From a virus, in IMG/VR virus record IMGVR_UViG_3300020717_000186, positions 1-38,934 of that record: 38,934 bases of DNA, one strand, 5' to 3'. Below the pieces are notes generated by a model. It was not told the DNA's origin. It did not search any database and saw only the letters and a program-made list of their open reading frames with translations. The position numbers were made by a program, and so were the translations under genes. This document shows positions 36,508-38,934 of the stretch, piece after piece (position 1 is the stretch's first letter; each line of letters starts with the position of its first letter).

Positions 36508-38934
36508 TTAAAAATTAATCTTCAAACTTACATCTGAAGTTCTACCCCAACCTTTGAAACCATTTAGCAATGTTCCAGCGTTAGTACCACTTCCGTCAGT
36601 TGCTTCAATCCAATATTGTTTATCAAATAAGTTGTAAACATGTGCTGATGCATATGAATCAAACTTACCGATTTTCAATTTGTAACCAATTCTTGCATTT
36701 GCAACACCAAATCCAGGGATTTTGTATGCTTGTGCAGTCACGGTTGCGATTGTTCTTTTACTTGGGTCGTAGTTAGCGTAGTATTTATCGTTGTATGTGA
36801 AATCACCACCTAAATCTAAACTCTTAGTAACTTGATATCTTACGATAGTTCCTAATTGAGTTTGAGGCTGATTACCTACGAATAAACCATCAGAATATAC
36901 ATTAACCTTTGTTGTAGTGTTCTTAACAGCATCTAATAAAGTTGCAGATGCGTTACCTTTCCACTTCCAATCACCGGCAGATGCGAATGCACCTACTTCT
37001 AATGCTTTAGTTACTTTTACTTTTGCTTCAGCTTCAACACCTTTGTGCAATGCACCTTGTCCTGTGATTAAAGCACTATATTGTGTTCCATCAGGATTAG
37101 TTAATAAAGGAGATGCTAAAGAACGATTCTTAAATTCAGTATAGTAAGCGTTCAACTTAAATGTTAAAGTTCTACTTCTAAAGCCATAACCTGCTTCATA
37201 AGAGTTTGCTTCTTCATTTTTAATGTTAGAGTTTACTGCGTTACCACTATTAGGATTTGTAGTTGTTGTTGTACCATTATAGATGAAACTCAAATAAGGA
37301 GCTCTACTATATTTTCCAGCGTTTACAAATACGTTATTGTATTCATCTAAGTTATAGTTTACACCAAATTTAGCATTATAACCAGTTAAATCAACTTTAG
37401 CTGCATTGTATTCAGTATGAGTTGCGTTATATCTATCAGTTCTACCATAATAAGTTTCAGAAATAGCACCTTGTGCAAATACTGATAATTTATTCTTAGT
37501 GTACTCTAATTGTCCGAATGTACCTAAATAGTTCACTAAACCATCGTAGTCATAAGCTACTCTATTGTTTACTGGAGTTACTTTAGTTACATCGATATAT
37601 GAGTTTGCGTTAGCATCAACTGTCGCATGTGGAGTGAATGGGTCTTTATAGAAAGAGCCACCTACTAAATCTCTCATTTCACGGAAGTGAGTTCCTTTAT
37701 AAGTTCTACCATCAACACCAAAAGATAAGTTTAATTCTTTTGTTAATTTTGTGTTTAATGTAGATAAAGCACCTGTCCAAACGTGATTGTTGATTGAATT
37801 TCTGATACCAAATGCAGAACCATTTACGTTTGTTGCGTTTGCAGTTGTGATAGGGTCAGCAATAATTTGACCTTGTGCATTTCTTGCAGATGGAGTTGTA
37901 CCAATTGTACCTGAACCACCACCATGTCCAAATGATGTATAAACAGCAGTTGTTAATGATGTTTTAGGTGAAATCTGCCAGAAGTCATTAACTTGGAAGA
38001 TTGGTTTATGGAAATAGTTAATATTGATATTCTTTTGTTGACCATTTACAACATAAACATCTTTATTATATTTTAAACCATATTGATTATACTCAGCTGC
38101 AGTCAACATAGAAGAACGTTGTCCGTGCTCTTGTGGTGCACCTAAGAATGTTACTGATAATTTGTGGTTTTTAATATCTTTAGCGTAAGATAAGAAATAA
38201 GAATATGCTTTAATATATGAATTGTTTACATACTCACTTCCTTGTGTAGTTGAACCTACGAAAGAAAATGCACCATTCTTAGTGTTACCTGTTGATAATG
38301 ATAATACTGTCTTAGATTGTCCGAAATCAGTCAAAGATTGAGAGATTGAACCACCTTTTTCAGCATCGGTTGTTTTAGTAATAATATTCATAGTACCACC
38401 TACTGATTGGATAGCTAATTTAGAAGCACCCAAACCTCTTTGTACTTGAATTTCTTTCAACTCATCACCAATACCTGCCCAGTTAGAAAAATAGACTGTA
38501 CCACCTTCCATATCGTTTACAGGTACACCATTAATCAATACTGCGATATTTTTGTTATCGAACCCTCTAATGTTAATACGAGAGTCACCATAACCACCAC
38601 CTGATTTAGTTACAAATGCAGAAGGAGTAATTCTCAATAATTCAGGTAATTCTTGTGTACCTAAATTCTCAGCTGCGAATTTTGCATTAACTGATGAGAT
38701 AGCAACCGGAGTTTTTCTATCCACACCTAAGTTAGCAAATACTGCAACTTCTTTCAATCCAATAGATGTAGATTGTAACTCAATTACAATACCATCCTTT
38801 GCATCTACTTTTGCTGTTTTAAAACCAAGATAAGATACTTTGATATCCTCACCTTTCTTTGTTGTTTTAAGTGTGAATGTACCATCTAATCCAGATGTTG
38901 CATTAGCACCATTTTCAGTCGAAATACTAGCTCC
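36508..38934 (-). CDS. TonB-dependent receptor, N-terminus off the window
   Basis: The frame is open to the right edge, so the first ATG at 38757 is internal. The visible start (GLDGTFTLKTTKKG, VSYLGFKTAKVD) is a carboxypeptidase-D-like domain of SusC-type receptors. The plug follows (LPELLRITPSAF, INIRGFDNKNIAVLINGVPV, VQRGLGASKLAIQSVGGTMN) and then a 22-strand-type barrel ending in Phe. It imports a chelate or glycan across the outer membrane using TonB. A terminator follows, so it is not part of the nuclease operon. It could be host DNA or a rare phage-carried receptor. Confidence 0.9.
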   Translation of the reverse strand, partial: GASISTENGANATSGLDGTFTLKTTKKGEDIKVSYLGFKTAKVDAKDGIVIELQSTSIGLKEVAVFANLGVDRKTPVAISSVNAKFAAENLGTQELPELLRITPSAFVTKSGGGYGDSRINIRGFDNKNIAVLINGVPVNDMEGGTVYFSNWAGIGDELKEIQVQRGLGASKLAIQSVGGTMNIITKTTDAEKGGSISQSLTDFGQSKTVLSLSTGNTKNGAFSFVGSTTQGSEYVNNSYIKAYSYFLSYAKDIKNHKLSVTFLGAPQEHGQRSSMLTAAEYNQYGLKYNKDVYVVNGQQKNININYFHKPIFQVNDFWQISPKTSLTTAVYTSFGHGGGSGTIGTTPSARNAQGQIIADPITTANATNVNGSAFGIRNSINNHVWTGALSTLNTKLTKELNLSFGVDGRTYKGTHFREMRDLVGGSFYKDPFTPHATVDANANSYIDVTKVTPVNNRVAYDYDGLVNYLGTFGQLEYTKNKLSVFAQGAISETYYGRTDRYNATHTEYNAAKVDLTGYNAKFGVNYNLDEYNNVFVNAGKYSRAPYLSFIYNGTTTTTNPNSGNAVNSNIKNEEANSYEAGYGFRSRTLTFKLNAYYTEFKNRSLASPLLTNPDGTQYSALITGQGALHKGVEAEAKVKVTKALEVGAFASAGDWKWKGNASATLLDAVKNTTTKVNVYSDGLFVGNQPQTQLGTIVRYQVTKSLDLGGDFTYNDKYYANYDPSKRTIATVTAQAYKIPGFGVANARIGYKLKIGKFDSYASAHVYNLFDKQYWIEATDGSGTNAGTLLNGFKGWGRTSDVSLKINF

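Noticed and set aside
1-38934. Recoded stop codons (alternative genetic code)
   Set aside because: TAA, TAG and TGA all end genes at expected positions, for example the TGA stops at 22376 and 23479, and TAG at 28953; no in-frame recoding is needed.

Overview
The window reads as part of a large, AT-rich mobile genome from a Bacteroidota host, most probably a big dsDNA phage. About 85 genes, many under 100 codons, all lie on the minus strand. They are packed end to end with short overlaps or spacers of a few bases, and stops are mostly TAA with some TAG and at least two TGA. Promoters fit the Bacteroidota pattern TTTG-N19/20-TAnnTTTR, and lipoprotein signals have the short MKK...SC/CG form. Several genes resemble phage families: a GP88-like protein, a MoxR/VWA pair, a WGR-fused ATP-dependent DNA ligase, DUF4494, cREC, glycosyltransferase-like and SGNH-like proteins. 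No capsid, tail, portal, terminase, polymerase or plasmid replication gene is present, so a large plasmid or integrated element cannot be excluded.

Layout in the direction of transcription, right to left. 38934-35093: a TonB-dependent receptor cut by the window edge and ending in a terminator, a secreted NUC1-type nuclease, and an HTH/zinc-knuckle protein. 35058-33611: three promoters serving DUF4494-HAD-ferredoxin, a lysine-rich coiled coil, and a tiny lipoprotein with its terminator. 33600-28953: a cREC protein, then a promoter block feeding a zinc-ribbon protein, a small helical protein, a 44-nt tRNA-like minihelix and a large zincin/VWA protein, then a second block feeding the MoxR ATPase. 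28856-25876: a metallopeptidase-like protein, small membrane proteins, a P-loop-like protein and an SPFH lipoprotein, closed by a terminator. 25808-21975: small proteins and two glycosyltransferase-like proteins. 21694-13586: a GP88-like gene and a long run of small genes, including two SWIM proteins, a glucosaminidase and an HExxH protein. 13364-2042: metallophosphoesterase, DNA ligase, expanded small paralogous families, HAD protein, FG-GAP lipoprotein, a third glycosyltransferase-like protein, a second metallophosphoesterase and two SGNH-like proteins. 2003-1: small zinc-binding, UVR-like and membrane proteins.

The most striking feature is a set of four promoter blocks near 13.4, 21.8, 30.3 and 33.1 kb. 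Each pairs a Bacteroidota promoter with two or three copies of a 25-bp dyad, half-site TAACTNNTTGAT, lying 8-26 bp upstream of the -33 element. They head the ligase operon, the GP88 operon, the MoxR gene and the VWA operon, which suggests one trans-acting regulator coordinating them. The second striking feature is the tRNA acceptor/T-arm minihelix without D or anticodon arms between two genes of the VWA operon.
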